Positions 26,274 through 34,990 are shown, numbered from the stretch's first letter. The stretch: DNA of 64,000 nucleotides from a bacterium (GCA_021810905.1 JAJZQH010000006.1:62001-126000), one strand, 5' to 3'. Translations and numbers: made by a program. Notes: generated by a model not told the origin, from the letters alone.

Positions 26274-28465
26274 CCGTACAACCTCTGATATTTCCAGTAC
26301 GACGTCATCACCTTTTTTACGTAGAGATTCGTCTCGTCGTAGGGGATCTCTTCGATCCACTGTTCGATGTCCGTGAAGGAACCGTTTGAGAGCCAACGCG
26401 CAACCGCCTCCTCGCCCGCATTGTATGAAGCGATCACTGCGGCGGAGTTGCCGGGGAAGAGGCGCGAGAGCTTGCCCAGGTATGCGACGCCGTAAGAGAT
26501 ATTTTCAGCGGGCCGCGTGAGATCCTCCATCGACGGATCGCCGCTGCCGCCTCTCTCCTTCGAGATCTTTCCGGCAGTGGTGGGCATGAGCTGCATGAGA
26601 CCGACCGCGCCTGCAGGCGAGACGACAGCGGGTTTGAACGCGGATTCGTTCTGCATGATCGACCAGGCGAGCATCGGATCGATTCCCTCCCGGCTCGCCA
26701 GGCTTTCCACTGCCGGCTTATATGCCTCAGGGTAAGCCGCCTGCCAGATGAAGCGTGAAGATGCGTCGTGTCCTGGCGAATCATCGAGCACGTATTTATA
26801 TCTCACCTTCGCGATGACGTAGGCCGTGTCATGGACATAGTTGCGCTTGGCAAGTGAGATGATCTCTTCCGGTGAACCGTCGCCGTCGCGCGCCGCGGCC
26901 CTGACCTCCATGGCCGCTTCGTCGTGGAGGCCCAGCCTGTCGAAGAGCGCCGCTGCACCGAGATGTCCGCGTCCTTCCGCCGGAATCCGCGGTTCGAGCG
27001 CGCTGCCCGCGGGCCATGCATCTCGCGCCGCGGCAAAATCCTGCGTGTTGCGCAGATCGCCCGCGAGGGCGCGACCGGCGAGCTCCGCATAGTAGCCGCC
27101 GGGATGCTCCTGCACGATCTTGCGGAAGACGGCCATGGCCTCTTCCTTCTGCTTTATGTGAACGAGCGAGCGAGCCTTCCAGTACTCGACGCGATCGTCG
27201 ATGTCGGCAGCTTTTGCACCGGACTTGAACAGGGCATCGAAGTCTCGCGCCGCTGCAGCGTAATCGCCCTGCATGTAGTTGCACCAGCCGATGTACCAGC
27301 GCGCCATAACCGCCTGATGGCCCGCACCTCGCATGGACGCCGCCCGCTCCCAGAGAGGAATTGCCTCTGCATAGCGCCCCTCGTCCATATGGAGGAACGC
27401 GATCTTGTACGCCATCTGCGCAGCGCCGCGCGAAGCAGGAGGCATTCGGTCCAGCATCCCCTGTCGGATCGAGAGCGCCTTGGCGTAGTCGTTTTTCTTC
27501 ATGTAGGTCGTGGCGAGCGTTCCCAGGAGATCGTCCGAGAACGAGCCGGATGAAGGATCGCGCCGGAGCGTTTCCATGATGGCTATCGCTTCGTCGTAGC
27601 GGTGGGTCCAGCGATAGCATCGCGCCAGCATCCACTTCGCGCGGACGAGATCGGAGCCGTTAAGAGAACCGTGCTTGACGAGCTTCTCCAGCCGCACCGC
27701 GGCGTCGGCCCATTGCGACGCGGCTACATAGCTCTGAATCAGGCGAAGCTGCTGCTGTGGCTCTTCGATCCACGCGCGCACATCTATATGATAGCGGGAC
27801 TTGAGCGCGTCGAAGAGATCGTTCAGCTGCGAGAGCTCCCTCTCGCCAGCGCAACTGATCGCCATATTCCTGATATACGAAGCCGCGCGTTCTCCATCAC
27901 CCGACGCGATATAGGTGCGGGCCAGTTCCCGGTCTATGCGCGGCTTGTCACTGGCGTTCGCGGCGCCAAGCGCGCGAGAGAGAGAAGAGGCTGATTCGGA
28001 ATATCGGCCCGATCCCGAGAGAGCTATACCGCGCTCGACAAGCGCCTCGTTAGACCACACGCTGTCGCGCCCAATCGCGTCAAAACGATCGAGCAACGCC
28101 AACGCGTCGGAAAATTTTCCCATGCGGTTGTCGGCCGCGGCCATAAAATAGAGAATGTGATCTTGAGCGGCGGCCAGTTTTCCGTCCGCGAGCCCGAGAT
28201 AATGTTCTGCAGCGGCCCACTGCCCGCCCACGAAATTCGCGTAGCCCAGCACAAAATTCCAGTCGTCCTTGTTGTATTTTGAAGCCCTGCTCTCAAAGCC
28301 CGCAAGACCTTGCACGACTTGATTGAGGTCGCCGGGCTCCATCGCTTCAGGCGCGCGTACCGCCTTGGCTGCAGGTTTGGCGCGTCCCGCAGCACACGCG
28401 GGCTGCACAACGGCAAGGGCTGAGAGCATTGCAGCTAAGACAATTGAATGAAATTTGTGAGCCAT
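26261..28465 (-). CDS. slt: Soluble lytic murein transglycosylase
   Basis: Periplasmic enzyme that cleaves peptidoglycan glycan strands to 1,6-anhydro products, 734 residues. Signal peptide at 1-26 (AAMLSALAVVQPACA). A long helical, TPR-like superhelix (about 40-560) resembles the U and L domains of Slt70. The C-terminal SLT domain has catalytic Glu in LAWSIMQNESAF, followed by AVGLMQLMPTTA and IASYNAGEEAV. No Shine-Dalgarno is obvious; the region before ATG is a repeat arm. The C-terminal RES and stop come from a heptamer array. Confidence 0.92.
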   Translation of the reverse strand: MAHKFHSIVLAAMLSALAVVQPACAAGRAKPAAKAVRAPEAMEPGDLNQVVQGLAGFESRASKYNKDDWNFVLGYANFVGGQWAAAEHYLGLADGKLAAAQDHILYFMAAADNRMGKFSDALALLDRFDAIGRDSVWSNEALVERGIALSGSGRYSESASSLSRALGAANASDKPRIDRELARTYIASGDGERAASYIRNMAISCAGERELSQLNDLFDALKSRYHIDVRAWIEEPQQQLRLIQSYVAASQWADAAVRLEKLVKHGSLNGSDLVRAKWMLARCYRWTHRYDEAIAIMETLRRDPSSGSFSDDLLGTLATTYMKKNDYAKALSIRQGMLDRMPPASRGAAQMAYKIAFLHMDEGRYAEAIPLWERAASMRGAGHQAVMARWYIGWCNYMQGDYAAAARDFDALFKSGAKAADIDDRVEYWKARSLVHIKQKEEAMAVFRKIVQEHPGGYYAELAGRALAGDLRNTQDFAAARDAWPAGSALEPRIPAEGRGHLGAAALFDRLGLHDEAAMEVRAAARDGDGSPEEIISLAKRNYVHDTAYVIAKVRYKYVLDDSPGHDASSRFIWQAAYPEAYKPAVESLASREGIDPMLAWSIMQNESAFKPAVVSPAGAVGLMQLMPTTAGKISKERGGSGDPSMEDLTRPAENISYGVAYLGKLSRLFPGNSAAVIASYNAGEEAVARWLSNGSFTDIEQWIEEIPYDETNLYVKKVMTSYWKYQRLYGRES

Positions 28466-28476
28466 ATTTCGGATTC

Positions 28477-28576
28477 GCGGATCGTGCGTTCGTGAATCGT
28501 GTATCGTGTATCGTGTATCGTGGATCGTAACCCCCTCAGGTTTTTACGATCCACGATCCACGATACACGATTCACG
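28477..28576. repeat. Heptamer arrays forming a long hairpin (barrel fusion/slt spacer)
   Basis: The clearest example of the class. Left arm 28492-28530: GTGAATC, three GTGTATC, GTGGATC, GTAA. Right arm 28544-28576: TTAC, GATCCAC twice, GATACAC, GATTCACG. The right arm is the reverse complement of the same unit order but with other copy numbers (one GTGTATC and two GTGGATC). The loop is about 13 bp. It lies immediately after the TAA of the gene at 28579 and reaches to within a few bases of the slt start. Confidence 0.88.
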
Positions 28577-28578
28577 CG

Positions 28579-31500
28579 TTAAAAGATTGTGCCTATCGAC
28601 AGAATGAGCATACCGTACTTTACGTTGTTGCCTATTATCGGGTCTGTGATACCTACCAGGCGATCGCGGTTCAGGACTATGATGGCGTAACCCACTCGGC
28701 CATGTATCGGCAGGCCGTGACCTATCACAAAATCGCCGCGAAGTTCGGCTCCTACGCCCAGGAAGAAGTCGTCGAAGAAAGTCTTGATGCTGTCTTTGTT
28801 GGGATTGCCAGCGTTCCAGCCGTCTCCGTAGTCCGCAAAGATCGCCCCGCTTATATCCTTGAGATAGACTGGTACGGTGCCGAGCCCGCGCTGTAACGAA
28901 TAGATCGGGAAGCGGTACTCGGTCGAAAGGACCATTGCGCGAGTAGCCGAGATTGCAGAGAGAGGAAGACCGCGCAGGGGGAAATAGTTATACGAGCCTC
29001 CGGATGCGAACTGGCCTTCACCCAGGGCGCCACCGACTCCGAACGTGCCCTGCACTACCTTGTCTCCCCACGTCATGCCGCCCATGCCGCGGAAAGCCAG
29101 GACATGATGGCGCCAGAGCTTCACGTACTCACGCCAGTCCCCTGCAAAGATTATCTGTTCGTTGCGATCGCCCGAACCGAAGTACTTGTTCGTGATGCTT
29201 GCGTCGAGCTTGATGTTGCGGCCGTTCTCGCGGCTGATAGAAGCCGGATACTTCTCTGAATCTCCGTACCTGTATTCCACGAAAAATCCCGCGAAGTGTC
29301 CCAGGTTGAGCGCATTCTGCTCAGCGGGCGTAAGCGTGGTCTTCGGCCGGTGGTCCTCGAAGAAATACGAGAGGCTCAGGAAGTGTTTCTTGTACGGAAT
29401 CGCCAGATACGCAGACGCGCGCTGCCTTTTCTCGAAGTAGTGAACGATATTCAGGGCGCCGTTTTCCAGAAAGGCTATATTGCCGAAATCCACTGCAAAG
29501 TAGCTGGCGGTCACGCCGACGATCGGCTTGAACCTGTTGTATCCGTACACGAACGTATAACCCAGGAAGTTCGCGTCGCTGCGATAAGTGGCGGCAGCCG
29601 CCCAGTTGTGCCAACGCAGCGGATCGGTGCCGCCGGTGAGCGCGCTGGCGAAGACATATCCGTCGCCATACATCGCGTACGGCACGATGAAGCGCGGGAG
29701 GAAGAGAGACTTGCCGAAGGCGACGTATTTTTCATCCTTGAAATCCGCGTCCGGCGGAAGGGGAGGCGGCGCCGCAGCAGCGGCAGCGGCCGCCTGTTTT
29801 TTATATTTCGCGTATTTGTTCTGCTTCGCGCCAGAGGTCCGGATCTCGGCTGCGGTGCTTCCAGCTTCAGTTGCACTGCCGGACGAAGCGACTATCCCTG
29901 AGTTGCCGGTATTTACGGCGCCGCCCGCACTCGCTCCCGTAATTTTCGCGCCAGCGTTGCTTGCCTTACTGGCGCTGTCCACGTTACTTGCCGTCTTTTC
30001 GTCGCTGGCCTTCTTTTCGTTGCTTGCTTTGCCTGCCTTGCTTGCCTCTATCGCCAACCCGTCAAACCGCGCGATCACAAATCCTTTTGAGGTATAATAC
30101 TGCGCATAGATCTGGCCCGAGGATGCGATCTGCGGCTGAAATACCCCGGTGATGACATTCGTGAGTTTCCTGGATTGGCCGCCGTCTCTGCCCACGACAT
30201 AGAGGTTGGCAATGCCGCTCTCGTCGGATGAATATACGATCGAATTGCCGTCAGGCGTCCACTCGGGCCTGCTCTCTACGATAAGCCCCTTTGCCTCCGT
30301 GAGCTTCACGGGCATGCTTCCATCGATGGCGTATCTGTAGATACGCCAGCCTTCATCCGGCTTCCATACTGATACGGCCATAAAATTGCCGTCCGGCGAG
30401 ATCCTGGGATTCGCGAACTGCATGCGCGGGGGGACGTTCGGCGTAATAGCGGTGATCTCTTTCGATTCGACATCTATGCGATTGAGCCGGCCAGTACCGT
30501 TGTCGTACGCGACGAAGATGACTGATTTGCCGGCGCGGTCGAATTCAGGATCGCGAGCCCTCTTTCCGTTGGTGAGCCTCTTGGCCCTGGATTTTTCTTT
30601 CTCTATCGAAAAATCGTAGAGCCAGAGGTCGAAGTACTTGTTGAAATTTTTATAAGTTCCTGCTGAGGCATAGACGATCCTCATTCCGTCCGGGCTCCAC
30701 GAATACTGGACCGCGTCCTGTCCCTTGCGAAGGACCTCAGTCTCTCCCGTTGCGAGATCGAGCAGCCGGATCTCGGTTTTTCCATGTGGAGAGTTCGCGG
30801 TATAGACGAGCTTCGTCCCGTCGGGAGAAAGCGCGGGTGCGTTGTACTGGCCGTCCCATCCCGTCGGCACGATTGTCTCCGAGGGCTTTGTCTCGCCGGC
30901 CGCCTCGATTTGCGCCGAGAGTTCCGCATATTTCTTTATGAGGGACTGCCGCCATTCGCTCCACATCTCGTAGAACGTCTTGCCGTAGACGTTCCGCGCG
31001 TCGTGGTTGATCATTCCAAGAAGCAGCGACGAACGGATATTGTGGTCGAGCTTCATGAAGCGATCGATGCCGTAGGTTTCGATAAGCCAATCGATGAATC
31101 CAATGCCGTAGACATAGGCGCCCTTGTATCCCGGCCAGCGCCAGCCAAGTCCGTCGGCAACGTCTATCGTAGGGAATTCGCCGTCGAGCGTGGCGGCGCG
31201 AATGACCATCTCGCTGTACGAGCCCCTGCCGCGGCCGGCCTTGGTGAAATAAGTCTCGTCATATTGGGAGACTCCCTCGCGCATCCAGACCGGGTTCATG
31301 CCTGAAGGGGAGACCGTCTTGCCCAAAAAGATCCTCGGAACGATCATCGCCCCGCCGTAGGCGTCTATCTGAACGAGGTGAGTAAATTCGTGGAGCAGCA
31401 GCGTGCGGAGCCAGTCGTCATAATTTGCCAGGGATGAATCCGCGTCCGGCGGTGCGACATAGATGATCATCCAGTTGTAAGGCAGCACGCTCGTCATTCC

Positions 31501-31791
31501 GTTGGCTTCGTCGGTGGAATCGGTGAGCACGACCTCGGTGCGTCCCCATGGTTTCCAGTGCCACTCCTCGGTGATTTTCGGGTAGATCTCTTCATAGATG
31601 CGGCCGGCCCGCTGTGCCGTGTCGCTGATGCGTTCGGGGTGGTGTATGCGGAAATGCGGAGTGGTGAGCGTCTTCCAGCCGGCGCCGGGATCAAATACGG
31701 CGGCGTATGACGCCGAGCTCAATATAATAGCGGCTGCGCATGTACAGACTGCCAGAAATCTGCGGACCGCTCCCCCACGAGGACGATGCAT
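28579..31791 (-). CDS. Fusion of MA-like metallopeptidase, TolB-type propeller and outer-membrane barrel
   Basis: 1070 residues from the ATG at 31791, with a signal peptide (VCTCAAAIILSSASYA). Residues 35-310 form a gluzincin domain with HEFTH at 134-138 and VWMREGVSQY. Residues 320-575 form a WD40/TolB-like propeller with repeated SPDG motifs (LSPDGTKLVY, WSPDGMRIVY, ISPDGNFMAV, WTPDGNSIVY). Residues 583-612 are a nonamer-encoded Ala/Ser/Lys linker, then an Ala/Pro stretch. The last 350 residues look like a surface-antigen (D15)-type barrel ending in Phe (LILSIGTIF). It would be an outer-membrane protein with a periplasmic peptidase head. The longer upstream frame to 31890 translates repeat sequence. 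Confidence 0.87.
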   Translation of the reverse strand: MHRPRGGAVRRFLAVCTCAAAIILSSASYAAVFDPGAGWKTLTTPHFRIHHPERISDTAQRAGRIYEEIYPKITEEWHWKPWGRTEVVLTDSTDEANGMTSVLPYNWMIIYVAPPDADSSLANYDDWLRTLLLHEFTHLVQIDAYGGAMIVPRIFLGKTVSPSGMNPVWMREGVSQYDETYFTKAGRGRGSYSEMVIRAATLDGEFPTIDVADGLGWRWPGYKGAYVYGIGFIDWLIETYGIDRFMKLDHNIRSSLLLGMINHDARNVYGKTFYEMWSEWRQSLIKKYAELSAQIEAAGETKPSETIVPTGWDGQYNAPALSPDGTKLVYTANSPHGKTEIRLLDLATGETEVLRKGQDAVQYSWSPDGMRIVYASAGTYKNFNKYFDLWLYDFSIEKEKSRAKRLTNGKRARDPEFDRAGKSVIFVAYDNGTGRLNRIDVESKEITAITPNVPPRMQFANPRISPDGNFMAVSVWKPDEGWRIYRYAIDGSMPVKLTEAKGLIVESRPEWTPDGNSIVYSSDESGIANLYVVGRDGGQSRKLTNVITGVFQPQIASSGQIYAQYYTSKGFVIARFDGLAIEASKAGKASNEKKASDEKTASNVDSASKASNAGAKITGASAGGAVNTGNSGIVASSGSATEAGSTAAEIRTSGAKQNKYAKYKKQAAAAAAAAPPPLPPDADFKDEKYVAFGKSLFLPRFIVPYAMYGDGYVFASALTGGTDPLRWHNWAAAATYRSDANFLGYTFVYGYNRFKPIVGVTASYFAVDFGNIAFLENGALNIVHYFEKRQRASAYLAIPYKKHFLSLSYFFEDHRPKTTLTPAEQNALNLGHFAGFFVEYRYGDSEKYPASISRENGRNIKLDASITNKYFGSGDRNEQIIFAGDWREYVKLWRHHVLAFRGMGGMTWGDKVVQGTFGVGGALGEGQFASGGSYNYFPLRGLPLSAISATRAMVLSTEYRFPIYSLQRGLGTVPVYLKDISGAIFADYGDGWNAGNPNKDSIKTFFDDFFLGVGAELRGDFVIGHGLPIHGRVGYAIIVLNRDRLVGITDPIIGNNVKYGMLILSIGTIF
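29956..30045 (-). repeat. Ten in-frame nonamers inside the barrel fusion gene
   Basis: Exactly ten 9-bp units (plus-strand forms such as GTTGCTTGC, CTTACTGGC, GTTACTTGC, TTTGCCTGC, CTTGCTTGC), encoding 30 residues of ASK/ASN/EKK triplets, residues 583-612. The unit is the same as in the intergenic arrays at 3132-3254 and 31846-31892. It sits between the propeller and the barrel. Confidence 0.85.
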
Positions 31792-31845
31792 AGGGTGATA
31801 AAATAAAGGATATGCCTGAGAAGCGCAACAGCGAAGTACCCTGAC

Positions 31846-31892
31846 CGCAAGCAACGCCAGCAAAGCAGGCAACGTAAACAACGCGGGCAAGA
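31846..31892. repeat. Nonamer array between dtxR-feoA and the barrel fusion gene
   Basis: Five 9-bp units on the plus strand: CGCAAGCAA, CGCCAGCAA, AGCAGGCAA, CGTAAACAA, CGCGGGCAA. It lies in the 156-bp spacer upstream of the barrel fusion gene and would be translated as a false N-terminal extension if the longer frame were used. Confidence 0.8.
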
Positions 31893-31947
31893 CGAGTAAC
31901 GACGACCTCTCGGAAACAGAACCCGTGCGTACTTTGTAGCACGAAGC

Positions 31948-32604
31948 TCAACGCTCCAGGCGGACGTGGATCTCCATGGCAACCTGGCGATCGACTGCAA
32001 ACTGACCCTCTCCGATCTGGAAGAGATAGGAAGGATACCCGGACAACAGTGTAATCTCGGTCCCCGGCGCGACTCCCATGGTGACGAGCATCTGGGCGCG
32101 GCGCGGATCGGTCGTGTGCAGATAGACCACCTCGCCGTGCTCACCAGGCTTGAGACTCGCCAACGGCGCGATCGCGCGCGCAACCATCTCCCGCCCCTCC
32201 TCGCAGCATCGCCCGGGGGGTATCGGCTTTCCATGAGGGCAGACCTGCGGGTGCCCCAGCAGCGTGCAGATATTGGTATCCACGCCCCTGTGGAGGTGGT
32301 GCTCGAACTGGCACGCGGTTTCGTGGATCAGGTCCTTCTTTACGGAGAGGATATCCGTGAGCAGCCGCTCCGAAAGCCTGTGCCTGCGGATCGCGTCCCG
32401 CGCCTCATGCATGCCGTGCTCGGTGAGAGTGACGAAGTCATCGCCATGTGCATGAGTCAGGACACCCGCATCGATGAGTTCCCTGAGCACCGGCAGCTCC
32501 GGCATCGTGCGGAGCTGCGAAAGCCTAAGGTGCGCCGAATTTGTTTCTTCATATGCTATCCACAGAATTTCGAGAATCTCCTCTGCCTCTTCGCTGACGT
32601 TCAT
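31948..32604 (-). CDS. DtxR-family regulator with C-terminal FeoA domain
   Basis: 218 residues. The N-terminal half is a DtxR/MntR-like winged helix and dimerisation domain (EEILEILWIAYEE, LTEHGMHEARDAIRRHRLSERLL, and metal-binding ETACQFEHHL). A Cys-rich stretch (TLLGHPQVCPHGKPIPPGRCCE) follows, and the last 75 residues are a FeoA/SH3-like domain. Such proteins combine a metal-dependent repressor with the FeoA partner of FeoB, so it may both sense iron and act with FeoB. Its start is 11 bp from the feoB stop, in the same operon. Confidence 0.88.
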   Translation of the reverse strand: MNVSEEAEEILEILWIAYEETNSAHLRLSQLRTMPELPVLRELIDAGVLTHAHGDDFVTLTEHGMHEARDAIRRHRLSERLLTDILSVKKDLIHETACQFEHHLHRGVDTNICTLLGHPQVCPHGKPIPPGRCCEEGREMVARAIAPLASLKPGEHGEVVYLHTTDPRRAQMLVTMGVAPGTEITLLSGYPSYLFQIGEGQFAVDRQVAMEIHVRLER

Positions 32605-32615
32605 GTAATTGGCTC

Positions 32616-34364
32616 CTATAGTTTAATATGCGCAATCACCAGCAGACCGTTCAACGCTACGCCCGTTACAAAAGAAAACATGAGAATAAACAGCGAGAGA
32701 GCGACGCCGATCTTCCAACCGCGTTCCTTGAGCGTGATGATGAACTGCGTGATGCACGGCAGGAAGAGCGTGAGAACCACCGCCGCGACGAGCAACTGGT
32801 TTGCGTCGAACACGCCTTGGCGATTCAGATCGTAGAGACCCGCCGCGCCGTAATCCCTGCGGAAAAAACCGAAAATAAACGCGGTAGCAGCCGAGTCAGG
32901 AAGCCCCATGAGTGAAAGCGGGGCAGACATCGCACGTACCAGGAGGTCGAAGGCGCCGGTCACCTGGCCGAGCCAGATGAGGGCCGAGGCCAGTGCAAAC
33001 AGCGGCACGACCTCCTTGAAATACCACGCAACGCGCGCCCCAGTCTTGACGAATACGTTCCTCATCTGCGGCATGCGCATGGGCGGAACCTCGAGAAGAA
33101 ACGTCGGCCGCGCGCCGGGGATGATCTTTGCGCCGAGCATGCCCACTGCCATGAAGATGGATATAATGATGAACGCCCAGGCCGCGAGCACGTGAGGACG
33201 GACCGCGAGCAGACCCATGATCACGCCGGTCTGCGCCGCGCAAGGTATGCACAGCGCCAGCAAGAAGGTCGCGATGATCCGCTCGCGCCTCGTGGGCAGA
33301 GTGCGGGTCACCATCGTCGCCATGGAGACGCAGCCCAGGCCCAGCACCATGGGGATAATGGCCCGGCCGGAAAGTCCGATTCTCTTGAACGCCCTGTCGA
33401 GGAGAAAGCCCAGTCGCGGCAGATAACCGGAATCTTCCAGCAGAGCGAAGACGAAAAAATAAAAGGCTACGATTGGCATAATGATGGCCACGGCGTATCG
33501 CACGCCCAGCGTGAAGATTCCGTATTCGCCAGCAAAGAGCCCGCGCAACGCAGGCCAGGGCACGGTCGCTGAAACGACATTCTCGATAAAGGGATTGAGA
33601 TAATCCGTGTAAGCGCCTTCCAGCAGATCGACCACGACCCCGGCGCCAAGTACTCCAACGAAGAGATAGAGTCCGAAATAGACCACCGCAGCGAGGATCG
33701 GCATGCCCGTGAGCGGCGACATGAGCACGCGATCGAGCCGGCTCATGCCATGACGCGCCCCGCTCTTGCGACAGACCTGCCGCGCGATAACGCGCGCCCG
33801 TTCATGCCATACGTGCATGCGCGAATCCGAATAAGGAGGCAACTCCATCGGCTTCTTGCCGCGCGACGCGGATTCATGCATCGCAGATCTTATCAAGCCG
33901 ATCAGCCTGTCGATCCCCTGCCCGTTTATGGCGACGGTTGTCGCTACCCGCACGCCGAGGAGTTCGGTGAGCCTTTCCACGTCGATGGAGATCCCGTTCT
34001 GATCCGCCTCGTCTATCATATTGAGGACGAGCACGAGCGGGACGCCGGATTCCATGAGTTGAAACGTGAGCGGAAGCATCCTCTCGATATTCTTGGCGTC
34101 CATGACCTGCACGATCACGTCCGGTCTGCCCTCGGTGAGGATGCGCAGCGCGACGCGTTCCTCCTCCGTGATAGGATAGATGCTGTAGAGCCCGGGCGTG
34201 TCGATGACTTCATACAGGTTTCCTCCCGCGCGGAGCGAGCCGCGCGAGACCTCCACGGTCGTGCCCGGGTAATTGGATACGGTGACGTAGCTGCCTGTGA
34301 GACAGCCGAACAACACGCTTTTGCCTACGTTCGGATTTCCGAAGAGGGCGACGTTAGCCATCAT
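32616..34364 (-). CDS. feoB: Ferrous iron transporter FeoB
   Basis: Inner-membrane Fe2+ transporter with a cytoplasmic G domain, about 582 residues. G1 GNPNVGKS (9-16), G2 around NYPGTTVE, G3 DTPGLY, G4 NMIDEAD, then about nine transmembrane helices with the two Gate motifs (MVLGLGCVSMATMVTRTL and ADEYGAAGLY-like FFRRDYGAAGLYD). ATG at 34364 or 34361 follows AAGGGGCGG and overlaps the preceding dtxR stop. This FeoB is shorter than the E. coli protein at the C-terminus, which is common outside enterobacteria. Confidence 0.95.
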   Translation of the reverse strand: MMANVALFGNPNVGKSVLFGCLTGSYVTVSNYPGTTVEVSRGSLRAGGNLYEVIDTPGLYSIYPITEEERVALRILTEGRPDVIVQVMDAKNIERMLPLTFQLMESGVPLVLVLNMIDEADQNGISIDVERLTELLGVRVATTVAINGQGIDRLIGLIRSAMHESASRGKKPMELPPYSDSRMHVWHERARVIARQVCRKSGARHGMSRLDRVLMSPLTGMPILAAVVYFGLYLFVGVLGAGVVVDLLEGAYTDYLNPFIENVVSATVPWPALRGLFAGEYGIFTLGVRYAVAIIMPIVAFYFFVFALLEDSGYLPRLGFLLDRAFKRIGLSGRAIIPMVLGLGCVSMATMVTRTLPTRRERIIATFLLALCIPCAAQTGVIMGLLAVRPHVLAAWAFIIISIFMAVGMLGAKIIPGARPTFLLEVPPMRMPQMRNVFVKTGARVAWYFKEVVPLFALASALIWLGQVTGAFDLLVRAMSAPLSLMGLPDSAATAFIFGFFRRDYGAAGLYDLNRQGVFDANQLLVAAVVLTLFLPCITQFIITLKERGWKIGVALSLFILMFSFVTGVALNGLLVIAHIKL

Positions 34365-34797
34365 GCCGCCCCTTTCGAATCGACGTCTTTCGAACCGCAC
34401 AGGTGCGACACTCCTTCTGTTCCATCATCCTCGTCACCGCCTTTACAGTTTCTGTACTTAAGTGATGCTCTATCGAGCACGCGTCTTCTTCTGCAATCAA
34501 CTCCGGAACGCGAAGCACTTCCGTAAGAAAGCGTTTGAGCAGCGCGTGTCGGGACGCGACCGCTGAGGCCAGCCGCTTCCCCTCGCGCGTGAGCTCGACG
34601 TAGTCGTACCTGCCGTGGTTCACGAGCCCCATGCGCGAGAGTCTGGCAACGGCGCTGTTGGCCGACGGCATGGATACGCCTAGGCGCGCTGCAATGGCGC
34701 GCATCCCGACCGCGGCGCCCGCGCCTGAAATGGCGAGGATCGCCTCGAGGTAGTCCTCCTGACTTTGCGACAGGGATCTTTTTTTCGGCCTGGCCAT
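34354..34797 (-). CDS. DtxR-family metal-dependent transcriptional repressor
   Basis: 147 residues, first gene of the feoB operon. N-terminal winged helix (SQSQEDYLEAIL, then GVSMPSANSAVARLSRMGLV), dimerisation helix and metal ligands (ELIAEEDACSIEHHLS). The C-terminus CRTCAV has two extra Cys. It lacks the SH3/FeoA domain carried by the other regulator in the operon. It probably represses the operon in the presence of Fe2+ or Mn2+, through the inverted repeat next to its start. Confidence 0.9.
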   Translation of the reverse strand: MARPKKRSLSQSQEDYLEAILAISGAGAAVGMRAIAARLGVSMPSANSAVARLSRMGLVNHGRYDYVELTREGKRLASAVASRHALLKRFLTEVLRVPELIAEEDACSIEHHLSTETVKAVTRMMEQKECRTCAVRKTSIRKGRHDG

Positions 34798-34801
34798 ATA
34801 A

Positions 34802-34817
34802 GTTAGCTGCGGCTAAC
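34802..34817 (-). promoter_or_regulatory. Likely DtxR-type operator
   Basis: Perfect inverted repeat GTTAGC-TGCG-GCTAAC, 5 bp before the dtxR start codon. The half-site TTAGC resembles that of iron-box operators of the DtxR/IdeR/MntR class. It overlaps the proposed -10 box. Confidence 0.65.
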
Positions 34818-34842
34818 TAACTCCCCGCAGATGCCATGTCAA
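34814..34842 (-). promoter_or_regulatory. Candidate promoter of the feo operon
   Basis: Perfect -35 TTGACA (34842-34837 on the minus strand), a 17-bp spacer, and TAGTTA (34819-34814) as a weak -10 that overlaps the inverted repeat. It would give a very short leader. Confidence 0.5.
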
Positions 34843-34864
34843 CGCTAATATTTCATTTATTTTT

Positions 34865-34936
34865 ATCAGCACTCAGCCTTCAGCAACCCTGTTCTCATCA
34901 CGGACTTTGCTGAGTGCTGACCGCTGAATGCTGAGT
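34865..34936. repeat. Heptamer inverted arrays upstream of the feo operon
   Basis: Left arm 34865-34885: ATCAGCA, CTCAGCC, TTCAGCA. Right arm 34909-34936: GCTGAGT, GCTGACC, GCTGAAT, GCTGAGT. Same build as the other heptamer pairs but with a different unit. It sits between divergent genes and is not next to a stop codon. Confidence 0.78.
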
Positions 34937-34990
34937 GGCCTGTAAGATTTTTCTTGCAAGCGAAGCCTTGCTTGTGTAACCAAAAAGGAA

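Noticed and set aside
28477-28576. Simple transcription terminator
   Set aside because: The arms could form a hairpin but there is no T run after the stem, and the arms are tandem heptamers; read as a repeat pair instead.
31792-31890. N-terminal extension of the barrel fusion protein
   Set aside because: It would translate the end of a nonamer repeat region and put a second hydrophobic stretch before the real signal peptide.
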